DNA of 64,000 nucleotides, from assembly GCA_002749535.1 (NCBI GenBank), contig MZZL01000117.1:523030-587029 (forward strand), read 5' to 3'. Below, piece by piece: positions 47,676 to 60,786 of the stretch (within the stretch, counting starts at the first letter, position 1; every line of letters begins with the position of its first letter). The translations under genes and the position numbers were made by a program. The notes under the pieces are model-generated. The model searched no databases, was not told the origin of the DNA, and saw nothing but the letters and a program-made list of their open reading frames with translations. The DNA comes from Apophysomyces variabilis. Lineage: Eukaryota; Mucoromycota; Mucoromycetes; Mucorales; Mucoraceae.

Positions 47676-49407
47676 TTATAGGAGCACCCGTCGTTGCTGT
47701 TGTTCAACGATTTCGTCCACTATTGCATGGCGAAACTGCTTGATATAGTTCTATATGACAATCATGTTAGTTCTGTGACGATCCTTTGATATTTCCTAAT
47801 CTATCTTACTGAGAATGTAGATGTCCGAGTGCCGACAAACCGTTCGGCCCATGCGCAGACCGTTGCATCCACAAACATCACAAGTTGATCAGCAAGACTT
47901 TTATGAGGATCCAAAGGCGAACGGAGACGTGTCAGCGATGTCCGCCATTCTGACGAGAAATCATCCATGAAAAATGTACAAGGAAAAGCATTTAGCACGG
48001 GCTGCAGCTGTATGTTTGTTCGGGGGGACGGTGCGTCTGTAGCAACATATAAGACCATTTCTTTCAGTCTGGCACATTCTGCCAGCCGCAATGGTATACT
48101 AAGCTTAGCTAAACTTGCTCGCATATCTGGTGAGGCTATGGGCAATGGGAGTGCTGCATGAGTTGGAATTTTCTTGTTTGCTGTTTTGACATTGCTTGCA
48201 CCGACAAGGTCATCGAGCGTAGTCTCGTTTCCAGTTTTGATGCTCCAGAGCTGATGCACAAATTCTGGAATCCTGTCTTTCAGTTGAGCCAAAAAGATTC
48301 CGTCCCCTGCACGTATATGGGCTGCAACGAACCGCGGGGGTACGTAGGTTCCTTTCTCTTCTACTACTTCTTGTGCCTGAACTGGGTCTAAAGGTACAAG
48401 GTCATCTTCGCTCATGTCCATGCCGTTTAAAAGCTGGTCGATAATGATAGCTGAGGACTTGGCGATTGCTTCATGGCGGAATATCAAGGCCTGCTGTATC
48501 CGTAATCGGTATTCTTCACTTTCAGGGGAATCTATTGTGATGCGATCATATCCGAATATGCCGTAGAAATGTAGTAGTCGATGGGAAATAGCAGAAAGCT
48601 CTTTCAAAGAAACTTCATGCTGGTATCGAGGATTTGGAGATTGGCCTTCAGTATCATAGATATGCCATTTATATCGCTATAAATGTGAAAGTCTTAATTA
48701 TTGGTCTTCTTTTCTTTTTACGAAAAATGCAAACTGCTTACGGTATCATCTTGCATAAGAAACATATCGTCATCATCCAGATCCAGCTGCTTTTGGAGAT
48801 TAGCAAGCGACATATCAGTTCTTTCAATGATATTAATGCCCAGGCCACCTTCGTCCTCGGCTTTAGTTAAATGCTTCAGATCGGTTGCCCAGCTCCAAGG
48901 AACGATCACATAAGTTGTAAAGTTGTAACATCCAAAAAGCGGAGGCTCTCCCTGCACTGGGACTATGGGTTCGTGAACGATTTCTTTGCCGTTTTCATCA
49001 AAACAAAGGTTATGATAATCTGGGTTTGTCATGTTTTCCAGTACATGATACAAGCCAGGAGCGGGAGACCAACCGTTCGCGTAACCTAGAAACATAGGCG
49101 GGACGATCAAAGTGCGGTTGAGATACTTTGCAAGAAGGGCTGCGTTGAGCAGCGTGCTACGTTGATTCGAAAAACGAGAGTAAGGAAGGTATGTAAGGTA
49201 TTTTTCAGCTTTTGAAGGCTTGGTATTTTGTTGTTGGGATGCGGATGTCTCATTGCTCAATTCAGTGGAAGACCAGGTGAATGTATTTGGCGTAAGTACA
49301 AAACGGCCTTGCAGTTGGATAAGTTGAGACCCCAAGATCACCAAGGATGCCAGAATAATAAGGATAAGCACTGTTCTTTTCCTAGTGTGCTTTGGCGAAG
49401 AGAACAT
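47676..49407 (-). CDS. Fucosyltransferase-like type II membrane protein (O-FucT family)
   Basis: The start MFSSPKHTRKRTVLILIILA is a short basic cytosolic tail and one signal-anchor span, typical of Golgi glycosyltransferases. A Ser/Thr/Gln stem follows. The lumenal domain begins KYLTYLPYSRFSNQRSTLLN, the usual first block of GDP-fucose protein O-fucosyltransferase-like proteins, followed by LNRTLIVPPMFLGYANGW. Later come RFVAAHIRAGDGIF, with the HxRxGD-type motif that contacts the nucleotide sugar, and a segment ending FVDATVCAWAERFVGTRTSTFS, the conserved C-terminal block. Three exons; the last short one reads NYIKQFRHAIVDEIVEQQQR. About 530 residues. An in-frame extension upstream to 49464 begins with TTG, so I use the ATG at 49407. 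Donor and acceptor specificity are not assignable. Confidence 0.87.
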
Positions 49408-49464
49408 GTCATCAATCCAGCTGAACTGGCATGCAGAAGTTGGGTGGAAGAAGAAGTCTGACAA

Positions 49465-49805
49465 GAAGCAGTGGAAAATTTTTGATGTGCGCCGACTTAA
49501 ACCGCATGTTTGTGCTACATTGATCCCCCTCTTTTCTTTCTGTAATGGAGCACAGCATCGACTGTCAGTCTCTTCTATCCTACATAATCAAGGTTGCATT
49601 TGAGATTGTTCTATATATCCCTGATACTTAGCTTCGTAGATGTATCCAGGAGGATCTGTGAGCTGTAATGGCATATCCAGGTCGCGATTTAACAGCATAG
49701 TGTGAATAATTAAAACACCGTTTGATTACTTGTAATTTGCAACTGAATCTCCAGTGATTAATTATATTAAAGCGGCCAAGGCAAAGCAACCTATCATAAA
49801 AGCCT
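49465..49805. other. Intergenic
   Basis: About 340 bases between the fucosyltransferase-like gene start and a small divergent candidate gene. No structured feature seen. Confidence 0.5.
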
Positions 49806-50132
49806 ATGTTTAGCCAGAACAGGTAAAACTTTTCTTTCTTTTATTCAATACAAAATATGGTAACAACAAGGGATGATTTCCTTGTGCTTAGATTGAGAAT
49901 GAATCCATATCAGATAACGATGTTTGGAGGGTACAAATATTTAGATCAACACGAACAGCTCATGATTGATCCCATCAATTTAAGCGGTGAATGGCAGGAG
50001 AAAACTGTACAAATAGGGAGTGAGTCTCTATTATGTTTACGTAGCTTGATGGATATGGGTACACCTGAGGAACGCGAAGAAGAAGGAGACGGAAAGGGGA
50101 CTGAACATATGATTCTGCTTTTGCCTTCCTAA
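49806..50132 (+). CDS. Hypothetical small protein
   Basis: Two possible models. Spliced: 49806-49822 (MFSQN) joined through a 48-base GT-AG intron to 49871-50132, reading MFSQNRDDFLVLRLRM and on. Unspliced: from the ATG at 49857. Both give about 91-92 residues. The protein contains NPYQITMFGGYKYLDQHEQL, DPINLSGEWQEKTVQIGSE and ends in an acidic GTPEEREEEGDGKGTEHM stretch and LLLPS. The intron length fits others here, and the frame is open across its length. I recognise no family. It may be a real small gene or a fragment. Confidence 0.4.
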
Positions 50133-51463
50133 CGCAACTGATGATAGTGATAGAAAAGATGTGATGTTGATGGCCGGATTCTGGCATCTCTTCTGTGATC
50201 ATGATGTAATTGGTATTTTTGCGTATTCTGCTATTTTCAAAGTCGGTTGCTAACCTTGACTTTTATAATTTCAATTCATTGGTTTTGAGAATTACGCAGT
50301 TAATCACATGTCCACCATTTTATGGTGTCGCTACATTTCATATCTCATCAGAAACGTCTATTACTTTGCAGAATCGATCAAGTCTTTGACGATCAGTTAG
50401 GGAGCGTTCAGCCAGCGCATCTCAATGCAGATTGAAACCCTATAACTTTTTGTTCAGCCCACGCCTTCTATTCCTTCTTTTGTTTTTCAACTAGATAGCT
50501 TATAATACAAAGAGTAGCTCTAAGCTTTTTTTTGTTTTGATCATGCCTTGACAGAGACAGGGACCTTCATAATAACAAAATTTTTGGCAAAATAAATATT
50601 AAGATGACCCAGCAAACAGTACATATAACCAATGCTGCTTATATCATGTGATAGAAACAAAAAGTGTAAATAACCGATCCATGAGAGTATGGTCACCAAC
50701 AGAGAGTCTTGCCAATCCAATCCATATTTTCTTTCTATGGAATTGATAGATGCATCTCTTTTGAATATACCAAGGATTAATTTCCGTTAAGGTAAAGATC
50801 CACATAGTAACTAAGATTCAGCTTTTAAGAACTTATGGAAACTGGGAAAACGTAACAATGGTTCCAGACATAGAACAGATACGAAGAGAATAGATACATG
50901 TCCATAGTTTTTTAAGATATTATTACCCGGTGTGACCACCTCTAACTTCAATTCTACAGCTTCCATTGTTCGAAGCATGTCCTGTACAAATATCTAATTC
51001 CTATCTATATTCAAGCTTATCGACGCAGATATACTTACTAATTGCTTAGGCAAATTCAACAGCAGGTATTTCCTAGTTAAAGAAGCAAGTCACTTCCAAT
51101 CCATATATTCATGCAGAACGCCATCTCGCAAAACCGTTTCACTGATTATATATGCTACAAAAAGCGAGTGCCTCAATAATAGCAAGGATATAAATACTGA
51201 GATGAAAGGCTTTGTCTCTTCCTTGGTCATAGTATCGACTAAGTCGGCATTCAAAAGGACTCTAGTACATGCTGTCTGACAAAACGGGATTCTGATGCTT
51301 CACCAATATACCATCGTCTGTCACCAAACAAAGTTTACCAGATCAACTATTCAGTCCCGCATTTAAAGTTTTTCCGGAAGATTGCAGCTCGCACTCAGAA
51401 ATCCTGCACTTTTGACCAACCAGCTTTTCTTTTCTCTCTCTCCTTGCCGTTCTCGCTCTTTCT
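50133..51463. other. Intergenic, promoter of the beta-propeller gene
   Basis: About 1.3 kb, AT-rich, without a supported gene. The last 45 bases before 51464 form a pyrimidine-rich CT tract. Confidence 0.5.
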
Positions 51464-54400
51464 ATGTACGCGCACTACCGAACTACTTGTTATGGTACTG
51501 CCATTCAACAAATCCTCCGAGGATCGGTGTCAGGATTAGATCCCTCTGATGTGATTATAGTGAAGGTAGCTTACTGACCATATCCAGACCAATAATGGCT
51601 GATTCACATACACTCTGACAGGGAACTTCCTTGGAATTGAGAAAGCTGACACGCTTATCGACTGAGACTTCCGCTTCACTGCTAATACACCAATTCGAGC
51701 AGTCCGTCTTTGGAACAATTAATGACGCTCGCTTGCTGAAATGCCGATTTGTTGAAAATGGCTTCGCCCAAACCGAAGGACTAGTCGGGGAAGAGGATTT
51801 ACCAGAAGATAGCTCCATGATGCCATATACAATGAAAATAAGGCAGGATCCGCGCACTAGAATTCCCGGTGACGAGGTCATTGTAGCGGTGTCTGACTAT
51901 GGAAACTTGGTTTTCTGGACCATAACGTCTCCAGAACCATCAAGGCTTGCCGAGTATGGCAGGTTTGAAATTCTGGCACAAGTATAGCATAATGCCTCCT
52001 ATGAGACCAAGCTAATGATGCCCATATACAAAAGGTCCAATTGGATGAACCAGGAATTGAATATACCAAAGTGGGAAAGAAGATTGCTATCGACCCACAG
52101 TATGTAATTTGCTCTGGCATATTCTATCTGATGGTTTTCTGTTCGTAGTTCACGAGCCATTGCCATTGCTTCATATCAGGACCGATTTGACATCATGTTC
52201 CTGAATGAAACGATGTCCCGTTCGCGTTTTGATCCTATTATTGGGGTAAGCCAAAACCAGTAACATGAGCTTTTGGTAACACCGATAAATTGTATAGATG
52301 GGTTTGGTAGAAGAGCAAGGAATTATTTGGCATATGGAATTTCTACATACTGAAGAGACTTCATATGACAGAATTTTGCTAGCACTCACAGTCTATAAGT
52401 AAGTCATCATCGGATTTACAAGTGTGAAGCTCACACGAAGAAGTGATGTTGACAGAGTATGTCGAGTAATTGTTTATGGCATTGACGCCTCCAATCCCGC
52501 TGACACAGTTATTAATCGTATTGGAACTTATCAACTTCCTAAAAGTAAATGTTTTCTACGGTGTGGCTTTCAATGTCATTTGCTGATTGCTATTATAGAT
52601 GGTTCTTTACCGTTATTATTAATACCTCTCCCATCTTTGAAGGAGAGCTTTATGTTCATCACCGTAAGCAAAACCATGCATAGCTGGCCTATATTTACCT
52701 TTGAGTCCCATTAGGAAACTGATTTCTTTGTCTTGATTCCTAATGACATGGAATCCGGTTACGGCGATCATGTATCTCTGCTGTACCCGGTGCTTCATGA
52801 CTCCAATAGACGTAAGTAGTAATGATCGTAGCCATAGGCAAGAAAATCATAACGGCAATAGTTCCTTTGGTTACTACGTATGCATTACAGGATAGGTCTG
52901 AAGAGACGTCTCTTTACTTGGGTTGCGCAGATGGATCTCTTTTCAAAGTGGATGTGTCAGATCAACGGCATATTAAGTTAAGAGAGGTGGCGCAAATGAA
53001 TCCAATTGGTCAGACTATTTGCTACTTGGGCACTATATGCTCAAAAACTACTTCGTACACATGCATTTCCGATGTTTTGTTCTGTGCTGGCGAGAGTGCA
53101 AATAGTCAAGTTGTAGCAGTAAGACAGCAATATAAGTATAATCTAGCAGTTAAGGCTCTCTATAGGTTTGCAAATGCTCGCCGTATTCTCTGCAGCATGA
53201 GCATCCTTATCTAATGTTAGACACACTTATCAACCGGGCACCGCTAGTTGATTTTGAATTGGCGAACGACATGCATGGACGCCAAGATACACTTCTTACT
53301 TGTTCAGGCCAATACGATCACGGATCGCTGTGTATAACTGGATATGAAATAGAAGCCCATCTTTTGTCGGAATCGGCATCAGAATGGCATGGGTACGTTA
53401 GTTATTCAAACTGAAACACGGGGATCTTATTTGCTTACGACGGTGCAGAGTTTCTAACTTATGGAACCTCTGTATGTCCGATGGGGAAGGACAAGAACTA
53501 GCTTGTTTAATTACTAGCTCAGCTTTCGAAACCAAAATTCTTATGGAGACAGGTGATTGTAACTATGTTTGCTACTGCGTCGGAGAGTTAACTGGTATTA
53601 CACGGTCTCAGATAGAGGGTTTCTAGACGTTACTGAGGATAAACACATCTTTCGAGATCAAAAAACAATTATAGCAGACTCCATTACCGATGGGAACAAC
53701 CGAGAACAGCTACTTCAGGTTTATCCAGCTGGGTTTGTCATAGTTGATAGTATCTATGGTACGGTTATTACAAGGTTGCGCGTACCACTAATACGCTTTG
53801 CCAACTAGGGCATGTGTTACACCATTGGACTCCGAAGGAAATTAATCTTGATGATACCTTCGTAATTGCGTTTGCTGCAAGTTGGCAGAGCCCGGATGGC
53901 ACATTTAAATTAGCCATATGTCTTTCGGACGGTCAGCAAAACCGGATCCAAATACTACATGTTATATGTGAGCCTGCAAGGTAGCTTTGGCAAAAAGGCT
54001 AGGTTGATACTTATGACATCGCTTAGTTTAATATTTCATGCAATACCGACGTCCAATCTGCATATTGAAGCTCAACCTAGCTACATGGGTCATTTTTCAA
54101 TGAAGTAAGTCAAATATCACAGGTATAGTATTGGCATGATTTGACGATGTTTACTGTACAAGAACGGAAGCTGATGACGAGCAGTGCTCGTTTCTCGTGA
54201 TTGGCACGTTCTCTCGGACATTGCTTTTATTCAACGTTCAGCACGATTATATTGAGCTGATTCATGAAGAAAACCTAGGTACGAATGTAGTAGTTAACAA
54301 TAGCTCCGTTAACGCAAAATTATTTGTATTAGCATCCACTTCCGCCGGGTCTTTTGCTGTCCCATCATCGGTTGCATATTTATGTGGTCAAATAGAGCAG

Positions 54401-56594
54401 CATGCTTTCTCTGTTCAATATATCCTGGTAGGACTTCGACAAGGTAGCTTATTATCTTACAGAGTGAACCCTGCCTTTTCGTCGCAATCTCTGCAACGAA
54501 AACCTGTTCTGTATGAGGATCCCGTTGTCTACCAGCTCGGTTCATATGCGATCCGATTTACTAGCAAAACACCTTACACAATTTTTGCATTCTCGGACGA
54601 ATTGTGGGAGATCGAATGCAACAGGTTACGGCAGCACGCTTTGAATATTGAGAAGGTGTTTCTGAGAAAACCTTGCTCCGTCAGTGCCATAACCTGTTTT
54701 TGTTCAAAAGTTGTTTTTCCGAGGAACATAAAAGCACTTGTTGCGGTAGAAGACGGAAAATTACAATTATTACAAGTTGGTCAAACAAGCCGGCCAAACA
54801 CACGTAAAATCGTACTGGGAGAGGTTCGTCGCTAAATAAAGAATCTTGCAAGACACCACTAATGCTTCCGACATAGACGCCTCGCAAAGTATTGCGCAAC
54901 AATTACAATGACTATTCAATTACTATCACTTCTTCCATAAGGGGTACCAACCGGAAAACTAGTATTCGTCTATTGGATGGACTCAGGCAAGTCTGCACTT
55001 TGCCACACTTTATCGATCCTTAACCGGCTTGTTGTAGTGGTCGGTCTTTCGCTAATAGCCACCTTCTATGGACTGAAAAAGTCAGTGGAAAAAATGGACG
55101 AAGAGTTTTATCCTCAGCCGGTGAGAACACTAGTCATCCTTTATACACATTAATTTCGCAATACTAGAATGGAACGTTCAGCATCATGATCGTAAATATA
55201 AGTACCTGTGTGTCGGTCTAGGTCATGTTAGAGAGCATCGATCAGATCGTCGACAAGGAGTGGTTTCTAAATCGGGAATGGATGGAGGAGCACTGATACT
55301 TTACCGCCTGAAGAAAAGCGTTGAAAATGATGCGTCTGAGAGCTACAATGTACGCCCGGTCTGGAACCAGGACAATTTGCATGACGGTGTGTTTGCTATT
55401 TGTCCTCATTCTGCAGGGTAACCTATCAATAATTTTGCAGCTGGTGTCAATTACTCTTTTCTAGGTTGCTTTTCTCCGCTGGATCTACACTATACCTTTA
55501 CCAGCTATACCCAGAAAATGGAAGGTACGTTTTTATTTCTTGTACGATCTCCACGTGCTTAATTTAATTACCAGACTGGCTGAAGTGACTAAGAAGACAC
55601 TACGATTCTTAATCACATCGATCCATGTTGTTGACGATCGCATTTGTATCACTTCACAAACCGAGTCTATATCGTTTTACAAGTTCAATGAGGACTCTAG
55701 AAGGTTAGAGTTTCTGAAAAGGTAAGGATTGCCGATTTATGCAACTGATTAGTGGATTCACAAGTTCTACAGCGACACCGTTGCTCGTTCTGTGCATCAT
55801 GCACTTGTATTAAGCAGCCGTATAGCTATTGGCCTTTGCCAGTCTGGTCAAGTTATCGCACTTCACGATGATCCGGGTAAGGAATAGATCGTAAGCAAAT
55901 AGAAGTCTAAAGTTAGCGTACAGAGGATAAATCGTTTGAACGGCGCTTGTTACGGTTATTCTCCTTCTATTATCCAGACATCATCATTAAAACAAAGATT
56001 GGTTCGATGCGGACGCGGTATATATTACAGCATGACGAGGACGAACTAGCAGCGCATATATTACCATGGACGGTGGACGTTTTAACGGACGATCAACGGA
56101 CCAGCTCAACATCTGAGGCTGCTAAACCAATCATTGGCTGTACGGTGGCTGGTGGTGTGGTAACGATATCTCGAGTTAGTGAAGTTCTATATACTCTCCT
56201 GCTGGCTCTTCAGGAGCGTATTCTCGCGTACAAGCCAACATCACCTTTGCTTGGATCTACTCGCGATTTTCAAGCGTGGTATATTCATCGAACGGGTGGA
56301 CATAAAAATACGATTCATGGTGACATAATTGCGATGTATCGACGGTTATCATTACCGGAACAGGAAAAAATTGTTTGCTTCCAACAAAAAACAATGATCG
56401 ACATCATTGAGGCTACCTATTCATTTCTGCAACTGTGCTTACCATCACCGCGCACTGACAGTGAGCAACCAGAGGAGATGAAATCTGATTACGAACTACT
56501 AGCTTGCCTACAAGATAAGAATGGAAGCTTAACTGCCAAAGACATTGCACAGTTTTTTCGTCTAGTGGTCGATTCCTTGGAACGATATTGCTAG
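51464..56594 (+). CDS. Large MMS1_N/CPSF_A beta-propeller protein (DDB1/Rse1 superfamily)
   Basis: Multi-exon gene encoding roughly 1200-1300 residues. It starts MYAHYRTTCYGTAIQQILRG and splices to GTSLELRKLTRLSTETSASL, the usual first propeller blade (a source of the MMS1_N domain name). DEVIVAVSDYGNLVFWTI and SRAIAIASYQDRFDIMFLNE continue that propeller. Middle exons include VQYILVGLRQGSLLSYRVNP and a segment RKPVLYEDPVVYQLG; a CPSF_A-type end has IGCTVAGGVVTISRVSEVLY, GSTRDFQAWYIHRTGGHKN and FFRLVVDSLERYC. I follow one continuous gene because exon phases and propeller content run through, but many junctions were not fixed and a split is possible. Relatives are DDB1, CPSF160, Rse1/SF3B3 and Mms1; the sequence matches none of these closely enough to choose, and resembles the extra paralog of this family seen in fungal genomes. 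Confidence 0.78.
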
Positions 56595-58309
56595 CAGCTA
56601 ATATCAAAAGTTAACGATCTCTTGTATTTAATAATGGAACCCATTTAGTTCTCTGCCTAAACGTTGCTAGATAAAACATAAAAGCCGTGTTCCACCGATT
56701 GCATATACATAAAGGGTATGGCACCTGTTTGCTCTTGTATTATGTGAAAACGAAATTTGCAGAAATCATGGACTTTAACATCAAAACCGTATAACAACTA
56801 CGGGGCCTCGAATATGACGTATCGGACGGTATTCTTAGTACTAAGATAGGGGACCCTGCTAGATGGATAATAGAGTGAAAACGGACAAAAGCTCACTCCG
56901 TCAAAAAAAATTTCATAGCCCAAAAAAAATCGGAGAGATCAATTCAGGCACTGGCAAACTTAATCTTGAGAAAGCAAACACTTACCAAAAGTCTCGCAAT
57001 GAAAAATCTCAGTCTGTACTACTGCAGCAGCTGATAGAGGAGGGGAGTAAAAGTCATTCAAGAACATAGTTGGGGGAATTATTCACAAAGCTGTGTCTCC
57101 AACTGGGTGAATCAAAGCTGTTAAACTTACCATACCTGTGCCCTATGAGTAAGAGTATATGAATGCTTGAAAGATGATAAAGCATTCAGTCGCTTCTCGA
57201 GGTTTGGTTTGAAAAATATGGCTGGTATTCGCTGACAGTATATCGTGCATAATTTTGCTTGGCACTATAGCTCTACTGTATGAATGTATTATTTGTATGC
57301 TTAATAGCGTTATGTTTCCGGTAAATATTAGTGGGAGGATCTGTAACAGGTCAGAATCTTCAGGGGTTAACTCCTGCGTGCAAAGATTTTTAGCGGCCTT
57401 GTATTGTACAGCATCAGCAGAGATTGATACAGTATAATGTAGGTTTTAAGACCCAGTCAGAATGCTCCACCTTTCAAGTTGATGTTTGTGACACTTAGGG
57501 AACCGCGGTCTCCACATGACTTATTTGGACGAGGCAGACGAAGATCATTCATCCCCTCTTACTTTTACAAACTAGATATATCCAATATTTTACATGACGC
57601 CCGACACTATGTACGCTTTACATGTTGTGTGGAGACAATGCCATAGCTGTCAAACATACATTACGTACTTCGGGATCTGTGGAACGGTGAATAATAGCCT
57701 CGCTGCAACTTGGCTTCTTCCTTCTTTGAATCATTTTACTTTGTTTATGATACATACAATAATGCTTTTATAGGACTATGGCAGCTGTATGAAGCAAACA
57801 TGGTGGAGTTAATGGTTTGATGGACAGGGAAGCACTGATTTCCTTTTGTGTCATTTTCATATGAGCCGATTCTCCGGCGGAGAACTTCGGGTGCTGCGTT
57901 TTCGGTTATGCCTAGGCTCTCAATCTTCCCTGACGGGCAGTGATCTTGGGACCTTCTAAATCTTATACCTCCTCTGTGAGGGACAATAATTGGGACTTTC
58001 ATGCTGGGTATTCTAACGGTTTGCCCAGCTTTTGACCTATCAGTTTGCTGTCTCTGGCTTTTCCACCCTGTGTTTGCTTTGAATATCCGACAGATGAATC
58101 GGTTATGTCAACCAATAAGATTTTTCTCAGGGTACGTGCGGGGCCGTTTCCCCCACACGGTTGTTCTCAGGTGAGGGACAAATCGGATGGGTGATGTAAA
58201 CGCGAGCTAATATTTTTTGGGGGGCATAAATAGACAGGACTTCCTCACGCTTCTTTTTCTTTCTCTCTGTTTTCTTTTTTCGCATAGCCTTCCTTTTACT
58301 TCATTAAAT
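56595..58309. other. Intergenic region with aldolase promoter
   Basis: About 1.7 kb. It contains two small ATG frames I do not accept as genes: 56863-57069 plus (68 codons, Lys/Ser-rich) and 58002-57745 minus (85 codons, unrecognised). The right end carries a strong-looking promoter, listed separately. Confidence 0.45.
58225..58290 (+). promoter_or_regulatory. Aldolase core promoter: TATA-like box and CT tract
   Basis: CATAAATAG at 58225-58233 is a TATA-like box about 80 bases before the aldolase ATG. It is followed by a long CT-rich tract (about 58245-58282), a layout typical of highly expressed fungal glycolytic genes. Confidence 0.6.
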
Positions 58310-59668
58310 ATGGGTATCCTCGACATTGTTCCCGCTGGCGTCGTTAGTGGCAAAGACGTTAAGAAGATCTTTGCTTACGGTAAATATTCTCTCAGAAATT
58401 GAAGCAAGCAACTAACTTTTCTGTTTTAGCTCGCGATAACAACTTTGCCATCCCTGCTATTAACTGTACCTCTACCAGGTAATGTATCTTTGCATTTGTT
58501 TAATGCCCTGTATATTCAGGAGAACGTGCGTGTTCGCCGCTTATGTGGGGTGTCGGCAATTCAACCTTTCACAGCGATCAAAATTCACTGATCGCCTTAA
58601 AAATAGCACCGTCAACGCTGCTCTTGAGGCTGCCCGCGACATCAAGTCTCCTATCATCATTCAGTTCTCTAACGGTGGTGCTGCCTACTTTGCCGGAAAA
58701 GGCCTGGCCAACAAGAACCAGGAAGCATCTATCATTGGTGCTATTGCTGGTGCCCAGGTAAGACTCTACCGACTTCCCTTTTCACGGATTAAACTCTGCA
58801 TCTTAGTATGTCCGTTCCGTTGCCAAAGCTTACGGTATTCCCGTTATTGTCCACTCGGACCACTGTGCCAAGAAGCTTCTTCCTTGGTTCGATGGTAAGA
58901 CTGTAATTCTGCCAAGAAGCCTATGACCAACCAAAAAGAAATTGGTTAGGAATGCTTGCTGCTGATGAGGAATACTTCAAGGCTCATGGTGAACCTTTGT
59001 TCTCTTCCCACATGTTGGATCTTTCGGAAGAGAGCAAGGAAGAAAACATCGAGATCTGTCTCAAGTATCTGAAGCGAATGGCTGCTATTAACTGCTGGCT
59101 TGAAATGGAAATTGGTATTACTGGTGGTGAAGAAGATGGTGTGAACAATGAGGATGTCGAAAACTCGGCCTTGTATACACAACCAGAGGATATCTGGGAT
59201 ATTCACAGCGCATTCAGTGAGGTCACTGACCTGTTCTCGATTGCTGCTGGTTTCGGCAATGTGCACGGCGTGTATGCACCTGGAAATGTCAAACTCCACC
59301 CTGAATTGTTAGGCAAGCATCAAACTTATGTTGCTGAGAAGCTTGGCAGCAACGAGTCTAAGCCTGTCTTCTTTGTGTTCCACGGTGGCTCCGGTTCCAC
59401 TGAAGAAGAAATTGCTACTGCAGTCAAGAATGGTGTTGTTAAGATGAACGTTGACACTGACACTCAGTGGGCCTACTGGGTTGGCTTGAGACAATTCTAC
59501 GAATCAAAGAAAGATTACCTTCAAACCCAGGTCGGCAACCCTGAGGGTGCCAACAAGCCCAACAAGAAATACTATGACCCCCGTGTCTTCATTCGAGAAG
59601 CTGAAAAGACTATGATCGAACGTGTCAAGGTTGCTTGCCAGAACCTCGGCAATGTTAACACTCTGTAA
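58310..59668 (+). CDS. FBA1: Fructose-bisphosphate aldolase, class II
   Basis: Zinc-dependent glycolytic and gluconeogenic enzyme splitting fructose-1,6-bisphosphate. The start MGILDIVPAGVVSGKDVKKI matches fungal FBA1. DNNFAIPAINCTSTSSTVNA spans the second intron; PIIIQFSNGGAAYFAGKG follows. Zinc and catalytic residues are visible in IPVIVHSDHCAKKLLPW, CWLEMEIGITGGEEDGVNN, FGNVHGVYAPGNVKL and FVFHGGSGSTEEEI; VKMNVDTDTQWAYW binds the phosphate. It ends NLGNVNTL. About 360 residues. Introns fall after FAYA, in the TSTS segment, at GAQ and after WFDG, all short. Start is unambiguous. Expect strong constitutive expression given the promoter. Confidence 0.96.
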
Positions 59669-59856
59669 ATAGCTTATAGCTGTTTTATCAATTTCTATTA
59701 GTGTGGATAACCAGATGAAGTAGCGGAAGGGGAAGAAAAATAGCAACTGTAGCTTTTTGTTAAAATTTCATAATTTTGTTCATAATACATATCTTGCAAA
59801 CTTACATCCAGTTACAAGCATTTAAGCCATTATACAAATGTACAGTTAAATAACCC

Positions 59857-60488
59857 GTGATCATTCAATTATCAGTTGTTTTTGCGCTGGCTGAATATGG
59901 CTACAAGAACTTTGACGTTGAACCTGTTCATACTGCGATAGCTATTGTAAGGCAAGCTAACGTGCTCTTGTTCTTAGGCAAAATCTTTTGCCGTTATTTT
60001 ATAATATCCAAGCTGAGAAATTGGCGGCCATGTATGATAGGATGAATGACACTGATTCTAAAACGGTAGGAAAGGGAAAAACTGCATAAAATTTTATTTT
60101 CTATTGCATGTAATTTTTGTACATAAACATGTATCTATCAATAAACGGATATCCTCAGCGCTTTGGGATAGAAATTAAGAAAGTCTGATTTATGCAAGAC
60201 TTGTCAGCTTAAAAGTTTTCAGTTACGGCAGCATTATCGTACATTACACGATCAATCAGTATCGACTCTGACACTGACGCATCCTTATGCTATGTTTTTG
60301 AACTGAAAACAGACTGTTGCTTTACAAATTTTCGCCAAAAAACGCAACAAGACGTTTCTTTGATCCACGGCACCTCCGAATGTCGTGGCCTGAGTTCGGA
60401 GAACCATTTACAGACTACGTTTTGCCGATCGCTGAGATGGATTACACCGAATCACAGGAAGGCGAAAGCCTTAACGAAGGTGTGTAGA
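59857..60488 (+). pseudogene. Possible gene or decayed gene fragments
   Basis: Three coding-like stretches lie between the aldolase and the tRNA. The first reads SVVFALAEYGYKNFDVEP and VHTAIAI, ending near 59948 at a GTAAGG donor. The second, about 59980-60065, reads QNLLPLFYNIQAEKLAAMYD and RMNDTDSKT. The third, about 60315-60488, follows an acag acceptor and reads LLLYKFSPKNATRRFFDPRH, MSWPEFGEPFTDYVLPIAEM and ends SLNEGV at a TAG. They look coding in character but I could not join them in one frame, and there is no clear start. I recognise no family. It may be a real small gene with boundaries I misplaced, or a degraded one. Confidence 0.3.
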
Positions 60489-60786
60489 GTCATATATGAA
60501 ACGTCCATGACGAAGCCACTTTTGTAGAGATTTCTTTTGTACTGAAATCTGAGTCCGATCATTTAGGAACCAAAAAATATATAAAACGGCAGGATATTGA
60601 CTGAATAAAGGACAACTCCTCTACGTGTCATTTTACTGTATTATGCCGTTTGGGCTGACCGACCGACTTTGCTTTTATAACTGATTCGGACGAGCCTAGG
60701 AACCCCCGAATAACGACACGAACATCAGTGTCTTTAGTGCTTGAATGTGATTGGTCGAACAATTTTTGTGTTGAAAAAATAAAAAG

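Noticed and set aside
49408..49464. N-terminal extension of the fucosyltransferase-like protein to 49464
   Set aside because: It would start at TTG; the ATG at 49407 directly precedes a normal type II signal anchor.
56863..57069. 68-codon Lys/Ser-rich frame after the beta-propeller gene
   Set aside because: Has an ATG but low complexity and no recognisable motif; not enough to call.
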